Below, piece after piece: positions 24,286 through 33,129 of a stretch of 64,000 nucleotides of DNA. Both the position numbers and the translations under genes were made by a program. The notes below the pieces were generated by a model. The model searched no databases. It was not told the origin of the DNA and was given only the letters and a program-made list of their open reading frames with translations. Position 1 is the first letter of the stretch. Each line of letters begins with the position of its first letter. Source of the DNA: Clostridia bacterium (GTDB lineage Bacteria > Bacillota > Clostridia > Christensenellales > Aristaeellaceae); NCBI GenBank assembly GCA_017447185.1, contig JAFSOC010000041.1:1-64000 (forward strand), in the 5' to 3' direction.

Positions 24286-25677
24286 TTACCGGGATCTGCG
24301 ATCCGGATGCCTTTCATAATAAGCTTTTTTATCCGCGTACATTTCCTCGTCCGCGGCCCGCATGGCTGCGCGGATATCTTCGGTGCCGCGGATGACATGC
24401 ACACCGGTGGAGAAGGCCAGGCCTTCCACTGCGGCAGCCAGGTCATGGATCTGCTTCCGCTTCGCGGCGGCGGCTTCCTCGTCCATTCCTTCCGCAATGA
24501 TCATAAATTCATCGCCGCCGGCCCGGTAGACCTCGTAGTCCGGGAAAACCTCGTTCAGGATGGCGGCTGCCTTCTTCAGGACCCGGTCTCCCGCACTGTG
24601 GCCGTCCACATCGTTGACGCGCTTCAGCCCGTTCAGATCGCAGAAAATCACGGCGCAGGGCGTCTGCAGGGTGACCCGCCTGTTCCGGATATCATCCACG
24701 GCGGCATTCATGCTGTTGCGGTTCCGCACACCGGTCAGCATATCCATGGAGCTCATGACCTCCAGCCGCTGCAGCAGCTGGTAGTTGGCGATTTCAGCGG
24801 CCAGGAAGAAGGTGGTCAGCTCCAGGGTCTCCTTGATTTTGACGGTATTCTCCTCATTGAAATTATTGACCCACATGTAGCCCAGTGTCTTGCCGTTATA
24901 CTTCAGCGGGAACAGAACCACGCTCCGCACGCCGACGGCCGTCAGGGACCGGTGCCATACCGGATTGATTTCTTTGAGATGTTCCATGTCCTGCGGGTTC
25001 TGGATGATGACGCAGGTGCTGTCCCCAATGGTATCCTTCCAGGTTTCCGTCACATCGAAGAAACCATTCTCCGCCATCCTGTCAATGGTGGGCAGGCCGC
25101 TTCCCGGACGGATTGCTTCACCGATGCTCGTGCAGGTACGCTCAGCACTGTTTGTCAGCAGGATGCAGCAATGGTCGGAATCACAGATCTGCCGTACATC
25201 CTCGACGACCTCCTGCAGCGCTTCCCGCGTGCTGTCTGAGGCGCGGAGCTTGATACAGGTAGTCAGCACGGCCGCGGAGGTTTCCGCCGAAACATCTGCC
25301 CGCTGCCCGGAATCTGCCTCCGGCGTCACATTGTAGATATAGACACAGTAGCCGACGCCCTCCCGGTCTGACTGGAGCGGCAGCAGGAACATGTTCAGCC
25401 AGAGTCCCATCTGGGGCAGGGGAACATAACTGTGCATCGGCTGGCCGAGAATGGCACTGCGATAACAGAAATCCTCAAAATTACTGTTCTGGGGGAGATA
25501 CTGCTCATAGGGTGAATCCGGGATAAAGGGCCGACCCATTACCCGGAGCATTTCGTCACAGTGCGGCTTATTTCCCGCGGCGATGCGGATATTTCCGTAT
25601 CTCCCGTCGCCGTATGTTTCGACGGAGAGAATGCAGGCCGTGGTTTTATACGCAGAGAGTATCTGATCAAAATTCAT
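24286..25677 (-). CDS. GAF-GGDEF diguanylate cyclase family protein
   Basis: This 463-residue cytoplasmic protein has an amino-terminal PAS-like region (about 1-130), a GAF-like region (about 145-300, with SDHCCILLTNSAERTC) and a GGDEF domain (about 305-463). The domain holds FCDLNGLKRVNDVDGHSAGD and an intact AGGDEF near 390. The RxxD product-inhibition site is not present: the residues before GGDEF read FPDYEVYRA. Synthesis of cyclic di-GMP is predicted. The ATG at 25677 follows AAGGAGGATTCCTC; upstream in-frame ATGs lack a site. A TAGAAT box with an extended TGG element lies on the minus strand at 25742-25737 but lacks a good -35. Confidence 0.88.
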   Translation of the reverse strand: MNFDQILSAYKTTACILSVETYGDGRYGNIRIAAGNKPHCDEMLRVMGRPFIPDSPYEQYLPQNSNFEDFCYRSAILGQPMHSYVPLPQMGLWLNMFLLPLQSDREGVGYCVYIYNVTPEADSGQRADVSAETSAAVLTTCIKLRASDSTREALQEVVEDVRQICDSDHCCILLTNSAERTCTSIGEAIRPGSGLPTIDRMAENGFFDVTETWKDTIGDSTCVIIQNPQDMEHLKEINPVWHRSLTAVGVRSVVLFPLKYNGKTLGYMWVNNFNEENTVKIKETLELTTFFLAAEIANYQLLQRLEVMSSMDMLTGVRNRNSMNAAVDDIRNRRVTLQTPCAVIFCDLNGLKRVNDVDGHSAGDRVLKKAAAILNEVFPDYEVYRAGGDEFMIIAEGMDEEAAAAKRKQIHDLAAAVEGLAFSTGVHVIRGTEDIRAAMRAADEEMYADKKAYYERHPDRRSR

Positions 25678-25980
25678 GAGGAATCCTCCTTGTTCCGCTG
25701 CTTCGATTGTTTTTACAATGCTGATGATGAATGATTCTACCATAGCCCGGGGAAAAAGAAAACAAGAAAGAAAAGAGTGAGATGAAAGCGTCCTTTTCAA
25801 TTTGGGGTAGAAATTTCATCGGTTTTGCTTTATTATGATTGCAAATATTTTTACAAATCATTCCGTATCCCGGCTTTGATTCACAATTTCTTCAGTTCCG
25901 GATCTCCGGTACCCTCAAATTCCTGCAGAGGAGTGATTTATACGAAGGCGCCGTCGTCTGCTTCCGGCAATCCGACAAAA
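25678..25980. other. Divergent intergenic region upstream of two GGDEF genes
   Basis: This 303-base gap has an extended -10 (minus strand, TATGGTAGAAT ending at 25737) for the GAF-GGDEF gene. On the plus strand the permease-GGDEF frame is open from 25825, and AGAGGAG at 25927-25933 lies inside it, but no ATG, GTG or TTG sits at proper spacing after that site. A non-standard ATT (25936) or ACG (25942) start cannot be excluded. No other gene was seen. Confidence 0.45.
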
Positions 25981-28185
25981 ATGGAGCCCTACCTTTCGCC
26001 CCTTGCGGTGTGGGCACTGTCCATCGGCTCAGCCATCGGCTGGGGCTCACTTGTGGTTACCAGCAGTTCCTACCTTTCCCAGGCCGGCCCGCTGGGATCC
26101 ATCCTCGGCCTCCTGATCGGATTTGTCATGATGCTGATGGTGGCGAGCCATTACCATTTCCTGGCCAACCGCTATCCCGGCACCGGCGGCCTGTTCAACT
26201 ACGTCAAAGTCATCTTCGGGTACGACCGGGCCTTCCTTGTGGCCTGGTTCATGTTCCTGATCTATATCTCCATCTTCTGGGCCAACGCCACCAGTATTCC
26301 CCTGTTTGCCCGGTATTTCATGCAGGGCGTGTTCAAGTTCGGCTATCTCTACACCATCTTTGGTTATGACGTTTACCTGGGCGAGACACTTCTCACCCTT
26401 GCCGTCATTGGGCTGGTGGGCTGCCTGTGCATGAAGAGTAAAAAAGCCACTGCCCGTGCCATGGAAATCATGGCGCTGGTTTTCACTGCCGGTATCACGG
26501 CCTGCTTCGTCGTGGCCATGGTCCGGCACGGAGGCTCCGGTATGACCATGGATCCGGCCTTTATCCCGGACGCGAGCGCCTTCCGCCAGGTGATCCACAT
26601 CGCTTTCATCTCCCCCTGGGCATTCATCGGATTTGAAAGCGTGTCCCATTCCGCCGCGGAATACCGGTTCAAACACAGCAACCTGTTCCGGGTGCTGGTG
26701 ATTTCCCTGGTGGTTACGACAGCACTGTATATCTTTGTGATCCTGCTGAGCGTTTCCGCCTATCCGGAAGGATGCTCCAGCTGGCTGGATTATATCAGCC
26801 GACTGAACGAGTTTGAAGGAATCGAAGGGCTTCCGGCCTTCTACGCCGCGCAGCATTACCTTGGACCCGCCGGGATCTATATCCTGATGGCGTCCCTGCT
26901 GGCACTGGTGCTGACCAGCCTGGTAGGCATGCTGCGCACGGTCAGCCGCCTCTGCTACGCGGTGGCGCAGGAAGGCATTCTTTCGGAGCGCTTCACGAAA
27001 CTGAACAAGAAGCAGATCCCTGTCAATACGATCCTCCTGGTGATGCTGGTATCCCTGCCGATTCCTTTCCTGGGTCGCACAGCTATCGGCTGGATCGTGG
27101 ACACAACAACGATGGGTGCGACCATCCTCTATGGTGCAGCGTCCCTGGCGGTATTCAAGGCTTCCGGCCAGGAGGGCTGCAAGCGGAACCGTTTCATCAG
27201 CGGCATCTGTCTGATCATTATGGTGGTTTTCCTTGTCTACCTGCTTTTCCCGGGCATGTTCGCGGACCATACCATTGAGACGGAGACCTACATCCTGATG
27301 GCGGCATGGTCCATCCTCGGACTGTTCTTCTTCAACCGGGTGATCCGGAAGGACCATGCCAGGAAATTCGGCCGGGCCATCGTCGTCTGGATCGCGCTGC
27401 TGGCTTTTATTGTCGTGATGGCGATGACCTGGGCGGAGCGGCTGAACGAATCCAGGGAGAACGTCATTGTCAATGAGATTTCCGACTATATGGACGGCAC
27501 GGGGGACAGCAAAAACCTCGCCATGGAGAAGGAGGAGTTCCTGGAAATCGAACGGGAACGCCTCCACGACGCAAACAACACCAGCGTCCTGGTCATTGCA
27601 GGGCTCTACGGCCTGTCGCTGGTTGTGATGATGGTCAACTACCATTCCATGCACAAATGGGAGCAGAAAGCGCAGGAGGAACGGGATGAGGCCCGCACCG
27701 CGGCATTCACCGATCCAATGACCGGTGTCAAGAGCAAGCATGCCTTCGCTGTGCGGGAAGGCCAGATGGAGACGAAGATCGTCGAGGGGGAAATGGAGGC
27801 ATTCGGCATCATTGTCTGCGACGTGAACGGCCTGAAGCGGATCAACGATACCCTGGGCCACAAGGCCGGCGACGAATACATCTGCGCCGCCTGCAAGATG
27901 CTCTGCGAATATTTCAAACACAGCCCCGTATACCGAGTCGGCGGCGACGAGTTTGTGGTGCTGCTGGAGGGCCATGACTACGAGGAAAGGGCGGAAATCC
28001 TGAAGGATATCAATACAGCCATTGAAGGCAACATCGGCACGGACCGGGTGGTGGCTTCCCTGGGACTGGCGGTATACGATCCGGAGAAAGACCATTACTT
28101 CCATGAAGTATTCAAAAGAGCGGACGGCCTGATGTACGAACGCAAGCAACAGCTGAAATCCATGGGCGCTGTGACGAGGGACTGA
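25981..28185 (+). CDS. APC-family amino acid permease fused to a GGDEF domain
   Basis: This 734-residue protein begins with an amino acid/polyamine permease of the APC superfamily: helix 1 carries AIGWGS (the glycine-rich ligand loop), and about 12 helices fill residues 5-480. A further helix near 540-560 leads through a short coil to a GGDEF domain (about 575-734) with VCDVNGLKRINDTLGHKAGD and an intact VGGDEF near 655. FKHSPVYR replaces the RxxD inhibition site. The fusion suggests that amino acid binding or transport sets cyclic-di-GMP output. The ATG at 25981 is placed just before helix 1 but lacks a ribosome site; the true start may be upstream. Confidence 0.85.
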   Translation: MEPYLSPLAVWALSIGSAIGWGSLVVTSSSYLSQAGPLGSILGLLIGFVMMLMVASHYHFLANRYPGTGGLFNYVKVIFGYDRAFLVAWFMFLIYISIFWANATSIPLFARYFMQGVFKFGYLYTIFGYDVYLGETLLTLAVIGLVGCLCMKSKKATARAMEIMALVFTAGITACFVVAMVRHGGSGMTMDPAFIPDASAFRQVIHIAFISPWAFIGFESVSHSAAEYRFKHSNLFRVLVISLVVTTALYIFVILLSVSAYPEGCSSWLDYISRLNEFEGIEGLPAFYAAQHYLGPAGIYILMASLLALVLTSLVGMLRTVSRLCYAVAQEGILSERFTKLNKKQIPVNTILLVMLVSLPIPFLGRTAIGWIVDTTTMGATILYGAASLAVFKASGQEGCKRNRFISGICLIIMVVFLVYLLFPGMFADHTIETETYILMAAWSILGLFFFNRVIRKDHARKFGRAIVVWIALLAFIVVMAMTWAERLNESRENVIVNEISDYMDGTGDSKNLAMEKEEFLEIERERLHDANNTSVLVIAGLYGLSLVVMMVNYHSMHKWEQKAQEERDEARTAAFTDPMTGVKSKHAFAVREGQMETKIVEGEMEAFGIIVCDVNGLKRINDTLGHKAGDEYICAACKMLCEYFKHSPVYRVGGDEFVVLLEGHDYEERAEILKDINTAIEGNIGTDRVVASLGLAVYDPEKDHYFHEVFKRADGLMYERKQQLKSMGAVTRD

Positions 28186-28218
28186 TAAGTGAGCTGCGCA
28201 TGCGGAAAGTTTTTTTGT

Positions 28219-28247
28219 TTGATCCGGGCGGGATTTCCGGGTATAAT
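28219..28247 (+). promoter_or_regulatory. Promoter of the membrane GGDEF gene
   Basis: TTGATC (28219-28224), a 17-base spacer and a perfect TATAAT (28242-28247). The ATG lies 73 bases downstream of the -10 box. The tyrosine phosphatase gene follows in the same transcript. Confidence 0.75.
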
Positions 28248-28319
28248 AGAAAGGCAGAGAAGAATATTACAAAAGAATCCCGATAAGAGCAGGCAGGGAC
28301 ACCGGAAGGGGAGGATCGA

Positions 28320-29534
28320 ATGACATACACGGGGACAGCCCTTCTGGCAATGGTCGTTGAACTGATCGTGAATTACAATGTGATCCGGAATGCATACTAT
28401 CAGCGGGATCCCAGGGCGGCGAAAAGCTACCGCGGGCTGATCCTGAGCATGATGGCATTCTTTATTTTTGATGCTTTCTGGGGAGTGCTGTATGAAAAGC
28501 AGCTGCTCACACTGGTCTTTACGGACACAGTCATGTATTTCATCGCGATGGCCGCCACGGTATTCTTTACGACACAGTATGTGATCTGTTACCTGGGGGT
28601 ACAGAACGCGTTCACAAAGGTGCTGAAATATACCGGATGGGTGTTCATCGGATTTATGACGGTATCCCTGGTCCTGAATTTCTTCATCCAGGCCATGTTC
28701 TGGTTTGACGCGGCGGGAAACTATCATGCGGGACAATTCAGATATGTGGCGCTGGCGCTGCAGGTGCTGCTGTTCCTGTCCATTGCAGTGGCGGTGCTGA
28801 CGACGGGAGCACGGAAAGGCAGAAGCTCAAGACGCAGACACCTGGCGATCGGGATCTATGCGATCACGATGATGGTGATGGTCATCCTGCAGGTGATCTA
28901 TCCGCTGATGCCGATGTACAGCATCGGATGCCTGCTGGGAAGCTGTATCCTCCATACCTTTGTGGTGGAAGACCTGAAGGAAGACCGGCGCATGGAACTG
29001 GAAAAGCTGCTGCAGCGCGAGCGGGAGAGGGACCGTGAACTCGGCTCCGCCCGCCACCTTGCCTATACGGACCAGCTGACCGGCGTAAAGAATACCCACG
29101 CCTATGTGGAAGCAGAAGCGCAGCTGAACCGGCGCATCGCAGACGAGGAACTGCAGGAGCTGGGTGTGATTGTGTTTGACGTAAACAACCTGAAAAAGAC
29201 AAATGACAGCAAAGGCCATGAGGCAGGAGATCAGCTGATTGTGACAGCCTGCAGGATGATCTGCCGGCGGTTCAAACACAGCCCGGTTTTCCGGATTGGC
29301 GGGGATGAGTTTGTGGCGCTGCTGGAAGGGGAAGATTACCAGAACCGGGAGGAACTGCTTTCCGAGTTTGACCGCATCGCGGAAGTGAACCAGGAAAATG
29401 GAAAAGCCGTCGTGGCCAGCGGACTTGCGACATTCCGTCCCGGGGAAGACCATACCTATCGCAAGATTTTCGAACGTGCGGACCGGAGAATGTATGAACG
29501 CAAGGTTCTCCTGAAAGCCTCGGGCCCCGTTTAA
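28320..29534 (+). CDS. Membrane-bound GGDEF diguanylate cyclase family protein
   Basis: This 404-residue protein has seven or so membrane helices (about 1-225) of an unassigned sensor type, a short coiled linker rich in Arg/Glu (LLQRERERDRELGS), and a GGDEF domain (about 245-404) with VFDVNNLKKTNDSKGHEAGD and IGGDEF near 328. FKHSPVFR precedes the motif, as in the preceding permease fusion, so the two GGDEF domains are close paralogues with different sensors. The ATG follows GGAAGGGGAGGATCGA. It is followed 14 bases later by a tyrosine phosphatase gene. Confidence 0.88.
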   Translation: MTYTGTALLAMVVELIVNYNVIRNAYYQRDPRAAKSYRGLILSMMAFFIFDAFWGVLYEKQLLTLVFTDTVMYFIAMAATVFFTTQYVICYLGVQNAFTKVLKYTGWVFIGFMTVSLVLNFFIQAMFWFDAAGNYHAGQFRYVALALQVLLFLSIAVAVLTTGARKGRSSRRRHLAIGIYAITMMVMVILQVIYPLMPMYSIGCLLGSCILHTFVVEDLKEDRRMELEKLLQRERERDRELGSARHLAYTDQLTGVKNTHAYVEAEAQLNRRIADEELQELGVIVFDVNNLKKTNDSKGHEAGDQLIVTACRMICRRFKHSPVFRIGGDEFVALLEGEDYQNREELLSEFDRIAEVNQENGKAVVASGLATFRPGEDHTYRKIFERADRRMYERKVLLKASGPV

Positions 29535-29548
29535 AAAGGAGACAGAAT

Positions 29549-30358
29549 ATGCCACAACAGGAGATCATACTTCCCGGAGTTGCCAATGCACGGGAACTGG
29601 GCGGATATGTCATCGGTGAAAAGCATATCCGGAAAGGGCTGCTGATGCGCTCAGGAAAGCTGACGGACGCAACCCCGGAAGCACTGAATTCCCTGCAGGA
29701 AAAATACAGGGTGCAGACGGTTGTGGACCTCCGCATGACCGTGGAGCGCAACATGCATCCGGAACCGGAGGTCCCCGGCGCGGAGAACCTGCATCTTCCG
29801 CTGATGGAAATGGATGAATTCAAGGCCATCGGTCCCGAACTGCTGCAGGAATACGCGGACGGAAACCGGGAATCCCTGGCGCTTTTCAACGCCGCCTACA
29901 AAATCGGCATGTTCGATGAACAGCTTTATTCACGGGCGCTGCTGCCCGAATACGGGAAAAAAGCCTGGAAGGGCTTCTTCCGGGCGCTTCTGGCGCTGGA
30001 GGAGGACCGGGCCCTGCTATGGCACTGCGTGGATGGAAAAGACCGCGCGGGCTGCGCGGCCATGCTCCTGCTGTTTGCCCTGGGTGCGGACCGGGAAACT
30101 GTGCTCCGGGACTATATGCTGACCAATGAATTCATTCCTCCGAGGGAGTTCGGCGTGAAAGGGATGCTGCTGTTCCTCTGGCCGAAGGCAAAGGTGAAAG
30201 CGCTGCGCTTTGCGACAGGCACCGTGTTCGAAAGATACATGAATTCCGCCATCGATACGCTGAACCGGGAATATGGTTCCGTAACGGAATATCTCCGGCA
30301 GGAGATCGGGGTGGATGCAGCGGAACGGGAAGCGCTCCGCGCCAGATTCCTCGAATAA
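29549..30358 (+). CDS. Tyrosine-protein phosphatase (Y_phosphatase3 / LipA type)
   Basis: This 269-residue protein has the family layout ARELGGY near residue 14, LMRSGKL near 31, VVDLRM near 56 and the catalytic P-loop WHCVDGKDRAG near 153. The Cys-x5-Arg core is intact; the usual Thr after Arg is Ala. Members such as Mycobacterium MptpB and Listeria LipA remove phosphate from phosphotyrosine or phosphoinositides. There is no signal peptide, so it acts in the cytoplasm unless exported otherwise. The ATG follows AAAAAGGAGACAGAAT. Its link to the upstream GGDEF gene is by operon position only. Confidence 0.9.
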   Translation: MPQQEIILPGVANARELGGYVIGEKHIRKGLLMRSGKLTDATPEALNSLQEKYRVQTVVDLRMTVERNMHPEPEVPGAENLHLPLMEMDEFKAIGPELLQEYADGNRESLALFNAAYKIGMFDEQLYSRALLPEYGKKAWKGFFRALLALEEDRALLWHCVDGKDRAGCAAMLLLFALGADRETVLRDYMLTNEFIPPREFGVKGMLLFLWPKAKVKALRFATGTVFERYMNSAIDTLNREYGSVTEYLRQEIGVDAAEREALRARFLE

Positions 30359-30372
30359 AACGGAGCAGCAGC

Positions 30373-31707
30373 TTATTTCATCACAGCCATGCCGTAGGCA
30401 AAAAGCCTTTTCAGATCTGTCCAGGCCATGTTCCGGCCGCGGCCGCCCATGATGGCGGCGATCAGCGTGACACCGTTTTCCTGGTAGGCGCCCACGTAGC
30501 AGAAACCAGCGGATGAGGTATAGCCGCTTTTGACGCCTGCCGCGTGGGGAATATAATATTGGGAAGCGGGATTGAAAATCTCCCATTTCAGGGTGATGGG
30601 CAGGGCATCCCGCTTTTCTGTTGCCGGCAGGGTATATTTCAGGCAGGTAACAATTTCACGGAAGGGAGTAAGCGTCAGACCATAGCGGGCCGCTGTGACC
30701 AGGTCCCTCGCCGTTGTATAGTGTCCTTCCGCGGTGTAGCCGTGGGGATTGACGAAATGTGAATTCGTCATTCCCAGGTCCGCCGCGGTTTTATTCATTG
30801 CCCCGGCAAAAGCTTCCACGGAGCCGGAACAGAGCGCCGCCACGGCATTTGCCGCATCGTTGCCGGAACGGATGATCATACCGTAAAGCAGGTCCCGCAT
30901 GGCCATGGTTTCCCCGGGGGTCACCGGCACCAGCGTACTGTCCGCCGGCACATCCTTCGCGGCCTCGGGAATGACGACGGTTTCATCGGGATCGCACAGG
31001 GAAAGCGCGGTCAGGAGGGTCATGATTTTGGTGGTACTGGCCGGTTCCGCCGGCTCGTCCGCCGCTTTCTCCAGCAGGACTTCGCCGGTGACCGCGTTGA
31101 TCAGGCAGGCATTTTTCGCATAGAGACAGGTCCCTTTCAGGCTGCCGGGGTCCGTATCGTCAAAATAGATCGGTGCCTCATAGCCGTAAACGCTGAGATC
31201 GCTCATCAGCAGGGAATATTCGTCTGCGGACAGCTTCCCGTCCGGAGTGATCCGGTCCGGCGCCCGATCTGCCATCTGCTCTTCGAAGACGGCGACGGCG
31301 GCTTCCGTATTGGCACCGTAGCTGCCGTCCGCACTGTCATTCAGCAGGTTCAGGTGAACCAGCTTCTGCTGGGCCTCCCGCACCCGGGAACCCCAGCTTC
31401 CTTTTTGCAGAGTGCGCAGGAGATCGCCGTTTTCCTCCTCCAGGATCAGTTCGGCGGTCTTTGCGTCGGGCGTGCCGGTGGGGGATACGGAGAAACCGTG
31501 ATCCGCCAGGATGGCCTGGGCCAGCCGGATGGCGGCGGTGGTTTTATCCCCGAGAATTCCGTCCGCCGTGCCGATTTCATAGCCGAGGGACAGCAGGCGG
31601 GACTGCAGGGTTTTCAGATCGGTTTTTTCCGCGGCTGCCGGCAGGGAAAGCCAGAGCAGGCAGAGGGAGAGAAAGGCGCAGAGCAGTCGTCCGGGATGTA
31701 ATTTCAT
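30373..31707 (-). CDS. D-alanyl-D-alanine carboxypeptidase with two peptidoglycan-binding domains
   Basis: This 444-residue protein has a signal peptide (about 1-25, ending PAAAE), two PG_binding_1-like modules (about 28-90, with LQSRLLSLGYEIGTADG, and about 100-165), and a peptidase S11 domain (about 190-444). The catalytic motifs are present: SxxK as STTK, SxN as SGN, and KTG as KSG. These enzymes trim the terminal D-alanine of wall peptides. The S11 carboxy-terminal beta domain of DacA is absent. The ATG at 31707 follows CCGGAGGCGATTCCA; the much longer open frame upstream is not supported. It ends 15 bases from the converging phosphatase gene. Confidence 0.92.
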   Translation of the reverse strand: MKLHPGRLLCAFLSLCLLWLSLPAAAEKTDLKTLQSRLLSLGYEIGTADGILGDKTTAAIRLAQAILADHGFSVSPTGTPDAKTAELILEEENGDLLRTLQKGSWGSRVREAQQKLVHLNLLNDSADGSYGANTEAAVAVFEEQMADRAPDRITPDGKLSADEYSLLMSDLSVYGYEAPIYFDDTDPGSLKGTCLYAKNACLINAVTGEVLLEKAADEPAEPASTTKIMTLLTALSLCDPDETVVIPEAAKDVPADSTLVPVTPGETMAMRDLLYGMIIRSGNDAANAVAALCSGSVEAFAGAMNKTAADLGMTNSHFVNPHGYTAEGHYTTARDLVTAARYGLTLTPFREIVTCLKYTLPATEKRDALPITLKWEIFNPASQYYIPHAAGVKSGYTSSAGFCYVGAYQENGVTLIAAIMGGRGRNMAWTDLKRLFAYGMAVMK

Positions 31708-31729
31708 TGGAATCGCCTCCGGAATATAA

Positions 31730-31770
31730 ACGAATGGGAAGGAGATGTTCTTCCAATTCGTTCTTTTTTT
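31730..31770 (+). terminator. Terminator-like hairpin in the 5' region of the carboxypeptidase gene
   Basis: ACGAAT-G-GGAAG (31730-31741) pairs with CTTCC-A-ATTCGT (31750-31761) around GAGATGTT, followed by TCTTTTTTT (31762-31770). On the plus strand this is a good intrinsic terminator, yet the nearest plus-strand gene upstream ends 1.37 kb away, beyond the minus-strand carboxypeptidase. On the minus strand it would be a 5' leader hairpin. Confidence 0.6.
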
Positions 31771-31873
31771 AGGCGCCAAACAAAAACGAAAGGAGTTTTT
31801 TTGCGGAACAGGTTGACCTGCGGATGGTTTTCGGTTAAAATACCTTTGATCAGATTTGCCGTAAAACCAAATA

Positions 31874-31901
31874 TTGCACGCGGGAGATCTTGTTGTACAT
31901 T
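31874..31901 (+). promoter_or_regulatory. Weak candidate promoter of the SH3 protein gene
   Basis: TTGCAC (31874-31879), a 16-base spacer and TACATT (31896-31901). The -35 box is good and the -10 box is moderate. It lies 25 bases before the ATG. Confidence 0.35.
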
Positions 31902-31926
31902 TTAATGTAGAAAGGATGAAATCCAG

Positions 31927-32514
31927 ATGAAAAAGGTAATCAGTTTGGTTCTTGCCGCGATGCTGCTTGTGGTCTTCATGGCTGCGGCAGTGGCAGAAAG
32001 CCAGGGAACAACCATGTATGTCAAAACAGGTGACGGCGATGTGCTGCGGGTTCGTTCCAGCATGAGCACGAGAGACAAGAGCAACATCATCGGCTACCTG
32101 AAATACGGTCAGAAAGTCGTGATTTACGGCCAGAAAGACGGCTGGGCTATGATCGATTACGGTAACCGGACGGCGTATGTTATGTACCGCTTCCTGGTGA
32201 AGACCCAGCCCGGTCCCTTCGATCCCTCCAATCCCGGCACCACTGCTGATACCCGGGCCTTCTCCACGGTTGCACAGCTGAACACGCTGACCACGACTGC
32301 GAAGGCCGTTACGCCCTACACCGTGGTTGTGCGCCCCACCCGGGCCAGCGGCTGGGTTTACCTGCGGTGGTTCCCCAGCAGAGCCTCGAAGGAGATTGCA
32401 ATCTTCAACGGCTACCATGAAGTGACTGTTATCGCCGAGCTGAAAGACTGGTACCAGGTCAGCGATCCGGCGACCGGCGCGGTCGGCTATATCTACAAGA
32501 ACTACGTGCAGTAA
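31927..32514 (+). CDS. Secreted protein with two bacterial SH3 domains
   Basis: This 195-residue protein has a signal peptide (about 1-24, ending AAAVA before ES). The first SH3b-like module (about 28-90) contains VLRVRSSMSTRDKSNIIGYL and GWAMIDYGNRTAYV. The second (about 128-195) contains VVVRPTRASGWVYLRWFPS and DWYQVSDPATGAVGYIYKNY. A Pro/Thr/Ser linker separates them. SH3b modules bind wall peptides or other surface ligands. There is no enzyme domain. The next gene starts 25 bases on. Its second module closely matches the start of the fused protein at 63476, described there. Confidence 0.85.
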   Translation: MKKVISLVLAAMLLVVFMAAAVAESQGTTMYVKTGDGDVLRVRSSMSTRDKSNIIGYLKYGQKVVIYGQKDGWAMIDYGNRTAYVMYRFLVKTQPGPFDPSNPGTTADTRAFSTVAQLNTLTTTAKAVTPYTVVVRPTRASGWVYLRWFPSRASKEIAIFNGYHEVTVIAELKDWYQVSDPATGAVGYIYKNYVQ

Positions 32515-32538
32515 TCGGAAAAGAAGAATAGGAGATGA

Positions 32539-33108
32539 ATGAAAATGAAAAAGATCATAGCGCTGGTACTCAGCCTGATGATGGTCCTGTGCGCCTTCAG
32601 CGCGCTGGCTGAAGAAACAACCGTTGAAAAAACGGATATGGGCGTCCTGGATGTAAACGGAACTTTCAAAATCCAGAGCAAACTGCCGGAAGGCTACTCC
32701 TACGAGCCTGTGGAAGTATCAGACCTGAGCATGTTCGGACTTCTGACCGCCGGGGAAGACAAACCTGTCATCATGATGTCCATCGCATACAATGAGGAGT
32801 ACGCGGATGTGGAGCGGTTCAACGATCTGCCCGAAGAAGCCGTGGAACTGATCCGCGAATCCTTCAAGGAAGAAGATGAAGAAGCGACCTTTGAAGACCT
32901 GCAGACTGCTTACGGCACCCGTCTGCTGAAGGTTACCGATCCTGACTTTGTGGATATCTACACGATCTACAAGGGATATGAAATGGAATTCTACATCTTT
33001 ACTGTAGCCGAAGAAAGCATCACCGACGCGGATGTCAAGATGCTGGTAGACTTTATCAGCGATATGGACTTTGTCGCGCTGGTGGAAGAAGCCGTTGCTG
33101 CGGAATAA
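32539..33108 (+). CDS. Secreted protein of unknown function, paired with the SH3 protein
   Basis: This 189-residue acidic protein has a signal peptide (about 1-25, ending SALAE). The mature part begins with MGVLDVNGTFKIQSKLPEGY and ends in a helix-rich acidic region (ESITDADVKMLVDFISDMDF). The same opening, ALGVVDANGVFSLECALPEGY, follows the SH3 module in the protein starting at 63476, so it is a genuine domain found alone here and fused there. The fold resembles small secreted proteins that carry a lipocalin- or PsbP-like layout, but I cannot assign it. Starts at 32539 and 32545 are both possible behind AGGAG. A terminator follows. Confidence 0.75.
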   Translation: MKMKKIIALVLSLMMVLCAFSALAEETTVEKTDMGVLDVNGTFKIQSKLPEGYSYEPVEVSDLSMFGLLTAGEDKPVIMMSIAYNEEYADVERFNDLPEEAVELIRESFKEEDEEATFEDLQTAYGTRLLKVTDPDFVDIYTIYKGYEMEFYIFTVAEESITDADVKMLVDFISDMDFVALVEEAVAAE

Positions 33109-33129
33109 ATCCTGTTCAACTGTATCAGA

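Noticed and set aside
26047-28149. Open frame of 700 codons on the minus strand opposite the permease-GGDEF gene.
   Set aside because: Composition is His/Asp/Gln-rich and no domain is seen; it mirrors the true gene.
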